64,000 nucleotides of DNA from Bradyrhizobium neotropicale (GTDB lineage: Bacteria > Pseudomonadota > Alphaproteobacteria > Rhizobiales > Xanthobacteraceae), in NCBI RefSeq assembly GCF_001641695.1, contig NZ_LSEF01000034.1, positions 1 to 64,000 of the forward strand. Direction: 5' to 3'. This document shows positions 7,774 through 17,811 of this stretch, piece after piece; the stretch's first letter is position 1, and every line of letters starts with the position of its first letter. Both the position numbers and the translations under genes were made by a program. The notes below the pieces were generated by a model, which was not told where the DNA came from, did no database searches, and saw nothing but the letters and a program-made list of their open reading frames with translations.

Positions 7774-8529
7774 TTGGCCGATGAGTTCATTCTCGAAACG
7801 GAAGGCTTGACCAAGGAGTTCGCGGGCTTCTTTGCCGTCCGCGACGTTGCGCTCAAAGTCCGCCGTGGGAGCATTCACGCATTGATCGGTCCAAACGGGG
7901 CCGGGAAGACGACGTGCTTTAATCTGCTCACCAAGTTCCTGAAACCGTCTGCCGGAAAAATCCTGTACAAGGGACAGGACATCACCGCGATGGCGCCGGC
8001 CGACGTCGCCCGCATGGGGCTGGTGCGTTCGTTCCAGATTTCGGCGGTATTTCCGCATCTCACCGCGCTTGAAAATGTCCGTGTCGCGCTCCAGCGCCAG
8101 CACGGCAGCTCCTTTGATTTCTGGCGCTCGAAGTCGGTGCTCAACCGCTTCAACAATCGCGGGCTGGAGCTGTTGAACGATGTCGGCCTCAGCGAGTTTG
8201 CCAATACGCCGGCGGTCGAGATGCCCTATGGGCGCAAGCGCGCACTGGAGATCGCAACCACGCTCGCGCTCGACCCGGAGATGATGTTGCTGGACGAGCC
8301 TATGGCCGGCATGGGCCACGAGGACATCGACAAGATCGCGGCGCTGATCAAGCGGATTTCGGCGAAATATACCATCCTGATGGTGGAGCATAATCTGAGC
8401 GTCGTCGCCAATCTCTCCGATATCATCACCGTGCTGACGCGCGGGCAGGTGCTCGCGCAGGGCAATTACGCCGATCTCACCAAGGACGAGCGCGTCAAGG
8501 AAGCTTATCTGGGAGCCGGTCATGCCTGA
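7774..8529 (+). CDS. livG: Branched-chain amino-acid-type ABC transporter ATPase LivG
   Basis: A 251-residue ATPase of the HAAT (LivG) family. It has Walker A GPNGAGKTT near residue 39 and Walker B MMLLDEPMAGMG. The signature region reads MPYGRKRALEIA, as in LivG proteins, in place of LSGGQ. The TTG start at 7774 follows a GGGGGGAAA ribosome-binding site. It is the first gene of a five-gene operon and overlaps livF by 8 bases, which suggests translational coupling. Confidence 0.92.
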   Translation: MADEFILETEGLTKEFAGFFAVRDVALKVRRGSIHALIGPNGAGKTTCFNLLTKFLKPSAGKILYKGQDITAMAPADVARMGLVRSFQISAVFPHLTALENVRVALQRQHGSSFDFWRSKSVLNRFNNRGLELLNDVGLSEFANTPAVEMPYGRKRALEIATTLALDPEMMLLDEPMAGMGHEDIDKIAALIKRISAKYTILMVEHNLSVVANLSDIITVLTRGQVLAQGNYADLTKDERVKEAYLGAGHA

Positions 8530-9268
8530 GACTGCAACCGCGGAAGCTCCGGCAAAGGCCGCAACCGGCGGCAACATCCTCGGGGTTCGCAACCTGGAAG
8601 CCTGGTACGGCGAGTCCCACATCCTGCACGGGATCAATTTCGACGTGAACGCGGGCGAGGTCGTCACCTTGCTCGGGCGCAACGGCGCCGGCAAGACGAC
8701 CACGCTGAAGTCGATCATGGGCATCATCGGCAAGCGCACCGGCTCGGTGAAGTTCAACAATCAGGAGATCATCCGCGCGACTTCGGACAAGATCGCGCGC
8801 ATGGGCATTGCCTTCTGTCCGGAAGAACGCGGCATCTTCTCCAGCCTCGACGTGCGCGAGAACCTGCTGCTGCCGCCGGTGGTGCGGCCAGGGGGATTGC
8901 CGCTCGATCAGATATTCGATCTGTTTCCGAACCTGAAGGAACGTCTCACCAGCCAGGGCACCAAGCTGTCCGGCGGCGAGCAGCAGATGCTCGCGATCGC
9001 GCGCATCCTGCGCACGGGCGCAAGCTTCCTGATGCTGGACGAGCCGACGGAAGGATTGGCGCCGGTCATCATCCAGCAAATCGGGCACACCATTGCGCGG
9101 CTCAAGAAGGAGGGCTTTACGATCCTCCTGGTCGAGCAGAACTTCCGCTTCGCATCCACCGTTGCGGACCGTTATTACGTGGTCGAACACGGCAAGATCA
9201 TTGATGGATTTTCGAATTCGGAGCTTGCCGCCAACATGGACAAGCTCCACACCTATCTCGGCGTCTAG
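8522..9268 (+). CDS. livF: Branched-chain amino-acid-type ABC transporter ATPase LivF
   Basis: A 248-residue second ATPase of the heterodimeric motor. After about 20 non-conserved residues come LGRNGAGKTTTLKSIMG (Walker A), LSGGEQQMLAIARIL (signature) and FLMLDEPTEGLAP (Walker B). The CPEERGIFSSLDVREN segment is typical of LivF. It pairs with LivG on the cytosolic face of the LivH/LivM channel. Confidence 0.92.
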   Translation: MPETATAEAPAKAATGGNILGVRNLEAWYGESHILHGINFDVNAGEVVTLLGRNGAGKTTTLKSIMGIIGKRTGSVKFNNQEIIRATSDKIARMGIAFCPEERGIFSSLDVRENLLLPPVVRPGGLPLDQIFDLFPNLKERLTSQGTKLSGGEQQMLAIARILRTGASFLMLDEPTEGLAPVIIQQIGHTIARLKKEGFTILLVEQNFRFASTVADRYYVVEHGKIIDGFSNSELAANMDKLHTYLGV

Positions 9269-9305
9269 AACTGCCAAACGAGAAACTTCAAAAAAGGAAA
9301 GTTGC

Positions 9306-10529
9306 ATGAAGACCAGGTCGATTGCGTCATTTCTGCTGAGCACCGCGCTGACGTTCGCCGCAGCAGGCGTCGCTTCCGCGCAGGACAAGACCGTCAAGAT
9401 CGGCGCGCTGTCCGATCAGTCCGGTCTTTATGCCGATCTCGGCGGCCCCGGCTCGACCCTGGCCGCGCAAATGGCCGTCGAAGACTCCGGCCTCACGGCG
9501 AAGGGCTGGAAGATCGACGTCATCTCGGGCGACCATCAGAACAAGCCCGACATCGGCACCGCGATCGCACGCCAGTGGTTCGACGTGGAGAAGGTCGACG
9601 TCATCGTCGACGTGCCGAACTCCGGCGTGGCGCTCGCCGTCAACAACGTCGTGAAGGAAAAGAACGGCGCTTACATCAACTCGGGCGCGGCGACCTCGGA
9701 CCTGACCAACGCGCAGTGCTCGCCCAACACCGTGCACTGGACCTACGACACCTACATGCTCGCCCACACCACCGGGCAGGCGCTGGTGAAGGCCGGCGGC
9801 GACACCTGGTTCTTTCTGACCGCCGATTACGCCTTCGGCGCGGCGCTGGAGCGTGATACCACCGCGGTCGTTACCGCCAACGGCGGCAAGGTCGTCGGCG
9901 GGGTCAAGCACCCGCTCAACACGCCGGACTTCTCGTCCTTCCTGCTGCAGGCGCAGGCTTCCAAGGCCAAGATCATCGGCCTGGCCAATGCCGGCGGCGA
10001 CACCACGAACTCGATCAAGCAGGCGGCCGAGTTCGGCATCGTGAAGGGCGGCCAGAAGCTCGCGGCACTGCTCTTGTTCCTCACCGACGTCAAGGCGATC
10101 GGCCTCGAGACCGCGCAGGGCCTGAACTTCACCGAGACCTTCTACTGGGACATGAACGACCAGACCCGGGCATTCTCGAAGCGCTTCGCCGGTCGGATGA
10201 AGAACAATGCGCCGCCGACCATGGTTCAGGCCGGCGTCTATTCGGGCCTGCGTCACTATTTCAAGGCGCTGGAAGCGCTCGGCGGCAACCCGCATGATGG
10301 CGCCAAGGTCGTCGAGAAGATGAAGTCGATCCCGACGGAAGACGATTTGTTCGGCAAGGGCGAGATCCAGCCCAACGGCCGCACCATCCACAATGCCTAT
10401 CTGTTCGAGGTGAAGACGCCTGCCGAGTCCAAGGGACCGTGGGACTTCTACAAGCTGGTCGGCACGGTGCCGGGCGATCAGGCCTTCACGCCGCTGTCGG
10501 AAAGCAAGTGCGCGCTGCTGAAGAAGTAA
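9306..10529 (+). CDS. livK: Periplasmic substrate-binding protein (LivK/Peripla_BP_6 type)
   Basis: A 407-residue secreted binding protein whose signal peptide ends near VASAQ. The mature part begins DKTVKIGALSDQSGLYADLGG and contains the AGGDTWFFLTADYAFG segment of this subgroup. It belongs to type I binding proteins that feed LivHMGF transporters; the true ligand may be an amino acid, an aromatic acid or urea-like, and cannot be read from the sequence. The ATG at 9306 has AAAGGAAA in front. A paralogue, extensively identical by eye, lies at 24441-25667. Confidence 0.9.
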   Translation: MKTRSIASFLLSTALTFAAAGVASAQDKTVKIGALSDQSGLYADLGGPGSTLAAQMAVEDSGLTAKGWKIDVISGDHQNKPDIGTAIARQWFDVEKVDVIVDVPNSGVALAVNNVVKEKNGAYINSGAATSDLTNAQCSPNTVHWTYDTYMLAHTTGQALVKAGGDTWFFLTADYAFGAALERDTTAVVTANGGKVVGGVKHPLNTPDFSSFLLQAQASKAKIIGLANAGGDTTNSIKQAAEFGIVKGGQKLAALLLFLTDVKAIGLETAQGLNFTETFYWDMNDQTRAFSKRFAGRMKNNAPPTMVQAGVYSGLRHYFKALEALGGNPHDGAKVVEKMKSIPTEDDLFGKGEIQPNGRTIHNAYLFEVKTPAESKGPWDFYKLVGTVPGDQAFTPLSESKCALLKK

Positions 10530-10536
10530 GCTAACG

Positions 10537-10563
10537 GCCCGCAGGCCCTATCGGCCTGCGGGC
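10537..10563 (+). terminator. Intercistronic hairpin between livK and livH
   Basis: An exact 11-bp stem (GCCCGCAGGCC / GGCCTGCGGGC) with a five-base loop is followed only by AAGTTTG. It resembles the stabilising or attenuating hairpins found after binding-protein genes, which keep the binding protein in excess over the permeases. Confidence 0.6.
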
Positions 10564-10602
10564 AAGTTTGAGGGAACGCCGAAGGGACTGGGTGCGGGAT
10601 CG

Positions 10603-11466
10603 ATGCAGGCTCTCTATGCACAGCTACTGGTGGGACTGATCAACGGCTCGTTCTACGCGCTGCTCAGTCTCGGGCTTGCCGTGATCTTCGGCATGCTCAA
10701 CATCATCAATTTCGCCCATGGCGCGCTCTACATGATGGGCGCGTTCGTCGCGTATTTCCTGCTGAACCTCGGCGGCATCAACTATTGGTGGGCGCTGCTG
10801 ATCGCGCCGATCATCGTCGGCATCTTCGGCATGATCCTGGAACGGACCATGCTGCAATGGCTGACCGGCCTCGACCATCTCTACGGATTGCTTCTGACCT
10901 TCGGCATCGCGCTGATCGTGCAGGGCGTGTTCCAGAACTATTTCGGCTCATCCGGCCTGCCTTATGCCATTCCGGACCAGCTCAAAGGCGGCATGAACCT
11001 CGGCTTCATGTTCCTGCCCGTCTATCGCGGCTGGGTCGTCATCTTCTCGCTCGTCGTGTGCCTTGCGACCTGGTTCCTGATCGAGAAGACGCGGCTGGGC
11101 GCTTACCTGCGCGCAGCGACGGAAAATCCGACGCTGGTGCGTGCCTTCGGCATCAACGTGCCGCGCATGATCACGCTCACTTACGGCCTCGGCGTCGGCC
11201 TTGCGGCACTCGCGGGCGTCTTGTCGGCGCCGATCAACCAGGTGCGGCCGCTGATGGGCGCCGACCTCATCATCGTCGTGTTCGCGGTGGTCGTGATCGG
11301 CGGCATGGGATCGATCATGGGATCGATCATCACGGGTTTCGCGCTCGGCGTGATCGAGGGCCTGACCAAGTATTTTTACCCCGAGGCCTCCAACACCGTC
11401 GTGTTCGTGCTGATGGTGCTGGTGCTGCTGGTGAAGCCGACGGGACTGACGGGAAGGGCGGCCTGA
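10603..11466 (+). CDS. livH: Branched-chain amino-acid-type ABC permease LivH
   Basis: A 287-residue inner-membrane permease with about eight helices. The opening LLVGLINGSFYALLSLGLAVIFG and INFAHGALYMMG are hallmark LivH motifs. The late GSIITGFALGVIEGL and FVLMVLVLLVKPTGLTG also match the family. It stops one base before livM begins and forms the channel with LivM. Confidence 0.92.
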   Translation: MQALYAQLLVGLINGSFYALLSLGLAVIFGMLNIINFAHGALYMMGAFVAYFLLNLGGINYWWALLIAPIIVGIFGMILERTMLQWLTGLDHLYGLLLTFGIALIVQGVFQNYFGSSGLPYAIPDQLKGGMNLGFMFLPVYRGWVVIFSLVVCLATWFLIEKTRLGAYLRAATENPTLVRAFGINVPRMITLTYGLGVGLAALAGVLSAPINQVRPLMGADLIIVVFAVVVIGGMGSIMGSIITGFALGVIEGLTKYFYPEASNTVVFVLMVLVLLVKPTGLTGRAA

Positions 11467-11467
11467 T

Positions 11468-12436
11468 ATGACAGCCTTGACAGACGATACGTTGCCGGTA
11501 ACGCCGCGCGCGATGCGCGACGAGATGATCGTGTTCGCGCTGATGGCGCTGCTGCTCGCCGCCGTTCCGTTCACCGGCATCTATCCGTTCTTCGTGATGC
11601 AGGCGCTGTGCTTCGCGCTGCTCGCCTGCGCCTTCAACCTGCTGATCGGCTATGGCGGCCTGCTGTCGTTCGGCCACGCGATGTTCCTCGGCACCGCCGG
11701 CTATTGCAGCGCGCATGCGCTGAAGGTGTGGGGGCTGCCGCCGGAGCTCGGCATCGTCGTCGGCGTCGCCGCGGCTTTCCTGCTCTCGATCGTGACCGGT
11801 TTTATCTCGATCCGCCGCCAGGGCATCTATTTCTCGATGATCACGCTGGCGCTGTCGCAGCTCCTGTACTTCATCTACCTCCAGGCGCCGTTCACCCATG
11901 GTGAGGACGGCATCCAGGGCATTCCGCAGGGGCACCTGTTCGGCGTCTTCGATCTGTCGAAGCCGACCGTGCTCTATTACGTCGTGCTGGTCGGCTTCCT
12001 CGCCGGATTCCTGCTGATCTATCGCATCATCAACTCGCCCTTCGGCGAGGTCCTGAAGTCGATCCGCGAGAACGAGCAGCGGGCGATCTCGCTGGGCTAC
12101 CGGACCGACCAGTACAAGTTCCTGGCTTTCGTGCTGTCCGGCACGCTGGCCGGCTTTGCCGGATCGCTGAAAGTGTTCGTGGCGCAGAACGCCTCGCTCA
12201 CCGACGTGCACTGGTCGATGTCTGGAGAAGTCGTGCTGATGACGCTGGTCGGCGGTCTCGGCACCATCTTCGGACCGGTGGTCGGCGCCTTCGTGATCAT
12301 CGCCATGCAGCAATATCTGGCGAGCTTCGGCCAGTGGGTGACGGTGATCCAGGGCGGGATCTTCGTAATCTGCGTGCTCACCTTCCGCCGCGGCGTCATC
12401 GGCGAGATCGCGCATTACCTTCGTCGTTCGCTCTAA
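11468..12436 (+). CDS. livM: Branched-chain amino-acid-type ABC permease LivM
   Basis: A 322-residue permease. CAFNLLIGYGGLLSFGHAMFLG, the central FGEVLKSIRENEQRAISLGY loop that contacts the ATPase, and SGEVVLMTLVGGLGTIFGP are typical LivM features. About nine membrane helices can be drawn. It ends the operon; the 158 bases before the next gene hold that gene's promoter and a Pho-box-like site. Confidence 0.92.
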   Translation: MTALTDDTLPVTPRAMRDEMIVFALMALLLAAVPFTGIYPFFVMQALCFALLACAFNLLIGYGGLLSFGHAMFLGTAGYCSAHALKVWGLPPELGIVVGVAAAFLLSIVTGFISIRRQGIYFSMITLALSQLLYFIYLQAPFTHGEDGIQGIPQGHLFGVFDLSKPTVLYYVVLVGFLAGFLLIYRIINSPFGEVLKSIRENEQRAISLGYRTDQYKFLAFVLSGTLAGFAGSLKVFVAQNASLTDVHWSMSGEVVLMTLVGGLGTIFGPVVGAFVIIAMQQYLASFGQWVTVIQGGIFVICVLTFRRGVIGEIAHYLRRSL

Positions 12437-12535
12437 GATATTGATCTGGCTATAATTTAGGCCTGGATGCGAAAGCGGTGGACGATCCGGTTCCGCGGGC
12501 GTGCGAGTGACACGCGCGCGGATCGAAAATGGTCT

Positions 12536-12553
12536 ATGACAGTTTTGTGACGG
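12536..12553 (-). promoter_or_regulatory. PhoB (Pho) box, reverse orientation
   Basis: On the minus strand two 7-base repeats, CCGTCAC and CTGTCAT, are separated by AAAA. This is the CTGTCAT-N4-CTGTCAT layout of a Pho box, with five and seven matches. It sits 41 bases before the DUF47 start codon. In Sinorhizobium meliloti the equivalent orfA-pit operon is repressed by PhoB; a reversed box near the promoter would suit repression. Confidence 0.5.
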
Positions 12554-12594
12554 CCTGTTCGGGCCTGGCCATTTCCAACCGGTAGCCTATCCCC

Positions 12595-13239
12595 ATGATG
12601 CGTTGGTTTCGTGCTCTCCTCCCCAGGGAAGAGCGCTTTTTCGAACTGTTCGACCGCCATGCCCAGACCGTGATCCAGGGCGCCATTGCTCTCCAGGGGG
12701 TGTTGAAGGGCGGTGAGGAGACACCGCTCTATTGCCAGCGCGTCAGCCAGTTCGAGAACGAGGCTGACAACGTCACGCGTGAGGTGCTGACGGCCGTTCG
12801 CCGCACCTTCATCACCCCGTTCGACCGCGGCGACATCAAGAACCTCATTACGTCGATGGACGATGCCATCGACCAGATGCAGCAGACGGCGAAAGCGGTG
12901 ATACTGTTTGAGGTCCGCGATTTCGAGCCGCCGATGCGCGAGATCGGCGGCCTCGTGGTCGAATGTGCCAATCTGGTCGGGCGCGCGCTGCCGCTGCTGC
13001 AATCGATCGGTCCGAACGTTGCGATGCTGACGGCTATCACGGAAGAGCTGACCAAATTGGAGGGCCGTGTCGACGACCTCCACGACATCGGGATGAAGGA
13101 ACTGTTCCTGAAGCACCGCGACGGCAACGCAATGGACTTCATCGTCGGCGGCGAGATCTACGACCACCTCGAAAAAGTCGCGGACCGCTTCGACGACGTC
13201 GCGAACGAGATCAACAGCATCGTCATCGAGCAGGTCTAG
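12595..13239 (+). CDS. DUF47 / PhoU-like accessory protein of the Pit transporter
   Basis: A 214-residue all-helical cytosolic protein of the DUF47 (TIGR00153, PhoU-like) family, known as OrfA in rhizobia. Characteristic parts are the start MMRWFRALLPREERFFELF, ENEADNVTREVL, and the metal-binding-type TPFDRGDIKNLITSMDDAID. Such proteins accompany low-affinity Pit phosphate transporters and probably modulate them. The Pit gene starts 5 bases after its stop, so the two form an operon. Confidence 0.9.
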   Translation: MMRWFRALLPREERFFELFDRHAQTVIQGAIALQGVLKGGEETPLYCQRVSQFENEADNVTREVLTAVRRTFITPFDRGDIKNLITSMDDAIDQMQQTAKAVILFEVRDFEPPMREIGGLVVECANLVGRALPLLQSIGPNVAMLTAITEELTKLEGRVDDLHDIGMKELFLKHRDGNAMDFIVGGEIYDHLEKVADRFDDVANEINSIVIEQV

Positions 13240-13244
13240 GCGCC

Positions 13245-14249
13245 GTGGATCTCGCTTTGGGTCTTCCCGTTCTGGTCGGACTGATCGCTGTCGCGCTGCT
13301 GTTCGACTTCCTGAACGGCCTGCACGATGCCGCCAATTCGATCGCGACCATCGTCTCGACCCGCGTGTTGCGGCCGCAATTTGCCGTGCTGTGGGCCGCC
13401 TTCTTCAACTTCGTGGCGTTCATGGTGTTCGGCCTGCACGTCGCCCAGACCGTCGGCACCGGCATCATCGATCCCTCGATCGTCGATGCCCAGGTGATCT
13501 TCGCGGCCCTCGTCGGCGCCATCGTCTGGAACCTCGTCACCTGGGCGCTCGGCATCCCGTCCTCGTCGTCGCATGCCCTGATCGGCGGCCTCGTCGGTGG
13601 CGGCATGGCCAAAGCGGGAATCTCGGCGGCGGTGTGGAGCGGCTTGTCCAAGACCGTGCTGGCAATCGTGCTGTCGCCGCTGATCGGCTTCCTGCTTGCG
13701 ATGATGCTGGTTGCGATCGTGTCCTGGGCGTCGGTGCGCTCGACACCGTTCGCGGTCGATCGCGCCTTCCGCATCCTGCAATTCGCCTCCGCCTCGCTCT
13801 ATTCGCTCGGCCATGGCGGCAATGACGCGCAGAAGACCATGGGCATCATCGCCGTGCTGCTCTTTTCGCAGGGCCGCCACGACGGCGAATTCTACGTGCC
13901 GTTCTGGGTGGTGCTGTCCTGCCAGGCGGCGATGGCGCTGGGCACGCTGATGGGGGGCTGGCGCATCGTGCGCACCATGGGCCTGCGCATCACCAAGCTG
14001 ACGCCGATGCAGGGCTTTTGCGCCGAGACCGGCGGTGCCGCGACCCTGTTCATGGCGACCTTCCTCGGCGTCCCCGTTTCGACCACCCACACCATCACCG
14101 GAGCGATCGTCGGCGTCGGCGCCGCGCGACGTGTCTCGGCGGTGCGCTGGAACGTCGCAAGCTCGATTGTCTACGCCTGGGTGATCACGATCCCGGCGTC
14201 CGCGATCGTTGCGGCGCTCAGCTGGTGGGCGGTCCAGATTTTCAAGTGA
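13245..14249 (+). CDS. pit: Low-affinity inorganic phosphate transporter (PiT family)
   Basis: A 334-residue membrane protein, starting at GTG 13245 right after the DUF47 gene. The two family signatures are present: [18 protein letters not shown] near residue 20 and [14 protein letters not shown] in the second half, plus the repeated SSSHALIGG / STTHTITGA motif pair. It carries metal-phosphate or phosphate with protons across the inner membrane. Its last 8 bases overlap the convergent gdx gene. Confidence 0.92.
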   Translation: MDLALGLPVLVGLIAVALLFDFLNGLHDAANSIATIVSTRVLRPQFAVLWAAFFNFVAFMVFGLHVAQTVGTGIIDPSIVDAQVIFAALVGAIVWNLVTWALGIPSSSSHALIGGLVGGGMAKAGISAAVWSGLSKTVLAIVLSPLIGFLLAMMLVAIVSWASVRSTPFAVDRAFRILQFASASLYSLGHGGNDAQKTMGIIAVLLFSQGRHDGEFYVPFWVVLSCQAAMALGTLMGGWRIVRTMGLRITKLTPMQGFCAETGGAATLFMATFLGVPVSTTHTITGAIVGVGAARRVSAVRWNVASSIVYAWVITIPASAIVAALSWWAVQIFK

Positions 14250-14556
14250 CGAGCTTCAGCCCGACGATCCCTGCGACGATCAGTCCGATGCTGGCGAGGC
14301 GAAATGCGGCGGCCGGCTCGCCGAACAGGATGATTCCCAATGTCGCGGTGCCAACCGCGCCGATCCCGGTCCAGACCGCGTAGGCGGTTCCGATCGGCAG
14401 CGATTTGAGGGCGAGGCCGAGCAGGATGACGCTTCCGGCCATGGCTGCGAGCGTAAGGACCGACGGAACGAGCTTGGTGAAACCCTCGGTGTATTTCAGC
14501 CCGATCGCCCAGGCGACCTCCAAAAGACCGGCGATGAACAATATGGTCCAGGCCAT
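14242..14556 (-). CDS. gdx: Guanidinium exporter Gdx (SugE-type small multidrug resistance protein)
   Basis: A 104-residue four-helix membrane protein of the small multidrug resistance family. The first helix, [24 protein letters not shown], holds the essential glutamate in [11 protein letters not shown], the SugE/Gdx form of the helix. [15 protein letters not shown] is also Gdx-like. Gdx exports guanidinium in exchange for protons. A guanidine-II riboswitch directly precedes the gene, which strongly supports this reading over a general drug pump. The start is fixed by GGAGGG five bases upstream. Confidence 0.9.
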   Translation of the reverse strand: MAWTILFIAGLLEVAWAIGLKYTEGFTKLVPSVLTLAAMAGSVILLGLALKSLPIGTAYAVWTGIGAVGTATLGIILFGEPAAAFRLASIGLIVAGIVGLKLVT

Positions 14557-14624
14557 GACGACCCTCCGTTCAAGGCAGGGTCGTCCCCGCGGCTGATGTG
14601 GCTGATCGGCGAAAGGTCGTCCTT
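14557..14624 (-). promoter_or_regulatory. Guanidine-II (mini-ykkC) riboswitch
   Basis: On the minus strand two short hairpins both carry the loop ACGA: AAGG-ACGA-CCTT (14613-14624) and GGGG-ACGA-CCCT (14577-14588), about 24 bases apart. Two ACGR-loop hairpins are the defining feature of this class. The P2 segment GACGACCCT is exactly complementary to AGGGTCGTC (14557-14565), which includes the Shine-Dalgarno of gdx. This gives a visible translational on-switch: guanidine stabilises P2 and frees the ribosome-binding site. Confidence 0.85.
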
Positions 14625-14713
14625 CCCAGGGCCGATATGGGGCTGGTCAGACGGCTCTGCAATCACCAAATGAGGCTTGATCAGGCCCGTTTTCCCTGCC
14701 AAACGCTCCCGCC

Positions 14714-16326
<1,613 letters not shown>

Positions 16327-16333
<7 letters not shown>

Positions 16334-16347
16334 GGGTAGGGGTAGGG
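16327..16347 (+). repeat. GGGGTA tandem repeat / G-quadruplex motif
   Basis: Three GGGGTA units followed by GGG give four G-runs with two-base loops, a textbook G-quadruplex pattern. The first TAG is the stop codon of prfC (16331-16333). The motif is directly followed by CCCC. Confidence 0.75.
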
Positions 16348-16446
16348 CCCCAATCCCCGTTTAAGCGCGAGCATGTGAACACGCGCGGGCTTGACGTGTT
16401 CAGGGCCGATGCCACTTTCGCATGGGTGGCATTGCGAGCTCATGTC

Positions 16447-17025
16447 ATGTGGCGCGGTATTATTGTTCTTTTCCTGCTGGCGATATCGACGCTTCCCGCC
16501 GACGCCAGACGCCGCCAGATCAATCCGATTCCATTCTCGCACGAGCCGTGCAGCGTGCTCGACAACCGTCCCTGCACGCCGTCCTTTTGCAGCGTGCTCG
16601 AGCACGGGCCCTGCATTCCCGAGATCTACTATCCCTACGGCGAAAATCTCCAGCTCACGGTCGAGAGCGTGCCGTCCGAGGCCGATCGCGCCAAGTACGC
16701 GAGGCCGGATCACGACCTCGATACGATCGGCGACCTCTTTGCCGAGCTTAGGTCCTGCTGGTCGCCGCCGACCAACGACGTGCGCGCGGGCATGCAGATG
16801 TCGGTGCGCTTCAGCTTCAACAAGGCGGGCGGCCTGATCGGCCCGCCGCGCCTGACCTTTGCGACCGCGGGCGTCCCGGCCGACACAAGGACGAGCTATC
16901 TCAACGCGATCAATGCGTCGCTGAACGCATGTCTGCCACTGAAATTCACGAGTGGTCTCGGCGGCGCACTTGCCGGGCGGCCGATCGCGATCCGATATGT
17001 CGATAATCGGGGGCCTGGAAGGTAG
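16447..17025 (+). CDS. Secreted protein with TonB-C-like C-terminal half
   Basis: A protein of about 192 residues with a signal peptide (MWRGIIVLFLLAISTLPADA) and an arginine-rich mature start. A cysteine-containing segment (EPCSVLDNRPCTP, CSVLEHGPCIPE) repeats the pattern C-S-V-L-(D/E)-x2-P-C twice. The end (VRFSFNKAGGLIGPP and NACLPLKF) resembles the TonB C-terminal fold seen in small periplasmic proteins. The frame extends upstream to 16375; ATG 16447 gives the signal peptide. Function unknown. Confidence 0.6.
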   Translation: MWRGIIVLFLLAISTLPADARRRQINPIPFSHEPCSVLDNRPCTPSFCSVLEHGPCIPEIYYPYGENLQLTVESVPSEADRAKYARPDHDLDTIGDLFAELRSCWSPPTNDVRAGMQMSVRFSFNKAGGLIGPPRLTFATAGVPADTRTSYLNAINASLNACLPLKFTSGLGGALAGRPIAIRYVDNRGPGR

Positions 17026-17037
17026 CCGCAAAGATTG

Positions 17038-17156
17038 CTCCATCCCCTCATCCTGAGGGGCTTGCGAAGCAAGCGTCTCGAAGGATGAAGGCCAAGGTGC
17101 CATCCCGGCCTCTATGGTTCGAGGCGGCGCTTCGCGCCTCCTCACCATGAGGGGCA
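17038..17156. repeat. Dispersed palindromic repeat (Bradyrhizobium type)
   Basis: It begins CCCCTCATCCTGAGGGGC, continues with GCTTGCGAAGCAAGC and CTCGAAGGATGAAGGCC, and ends near GGCGCTTCGCGCC and CTCACCATGAGGG. Several nested inverted repeats are visible. This looks like the intergenic mosaic repeat common in Bradyrhizobium. No gene or promoter is evident in it. Confidence 0.6.
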
Positions 17157-17224
17157 TCAGTTGCGATCAGCGGCCGATCAATGGTACGCCATGAGCGGGG
17201 GCGCTAGCTTAAGGGGAGGACGTC

Positions 17225-17809
17225 GTGGGTCTGCTGGTCATGATCCTGGGGCTCGTGCTGTTTTTTGCGGCCCATGTGTTCACCACGAAACGCAAGGCGC
17301 GGGCGCAGGCGATCGCAACACTGGGCGAGGGGACCTACAAGATCCTCTATTCGGTGGTGTCGCTGGCGGGCCTGGCGCTGATCGTGTGGGGCTTTGGCCA
17401 CTATCGCGCAACCGGCTGGATCGACGTGTGGTATCCGCCGAAGGCGCTGAAGCACATCACCGTCGCGCTGATGTTGCCTGCGGTCATTCTGGTGGTCGCG
17501 TCCTACATTCGCGGTCGCATCTATGCGACGCTGAAGCATCCGATGCTGGCCGGCGTCAAGCTGTGGGCCGCGGCGCATCTGTTGGCGAACGGCGATCTCG
17601 GTTCCATCATTCTGTTCGGCTCGTTCCTCGGCTGGGGCGTGTATGACCGCATTTCGCTGAAGCATCGCACCGATAGCGGCGCGCCGCCGATCCCGGTTGG
17701 TGGCGCCACCAACGACCTGATCGCGGTTGCGGTCGGGATCGTCGCCTACGTCGCGCTTGCCTTCGCGTTCCACCCGGTCGTGATCGGTGTGCCTGTCATG
17801 GGGTCCTGA
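17225..17809 (+). CDS. NnrU family membrane protein
   Basis: A 194-residue integral membrane protein with about six helices, starting at GTG 17225 after GGGGAGG. The N-terminal [23 protein letters not shown] and the central [30 protein letters not shown] are NnrU hallmarks. NnrU was found linked to denitrification and is related to the plant carotene isomerase Z-ISO, which binds heme; the activity here is not known. It ends 2 bases before panB. Confidence 0.85.
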   Translation: MGLLVMILGLVLFFAAHVFTTKRKARAQAIATLGEGTYKILYSVVSLAGLALIVWGFGHYRATGWIDVWYPPKALKHITVALMLPAVILVVASYIRGRIYATLKHPMLAGVKLWAAAHLLANGDLGSIILFGSFLGWGVYDRISLKHRTDSGAPPIPVGGATNDLIAVAVGIVAYVALAFAFHPVVIGVPVMGS

Positions 17810-17811
17810 CA

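Noticed and set aside
14242..14556. General quaternary-ammonium (QacE/EmrE) drug pump
   Set aside because: The first-helix sequence and the guanidine-II riboswitch both point to Gdx, a guanidinium exporter.
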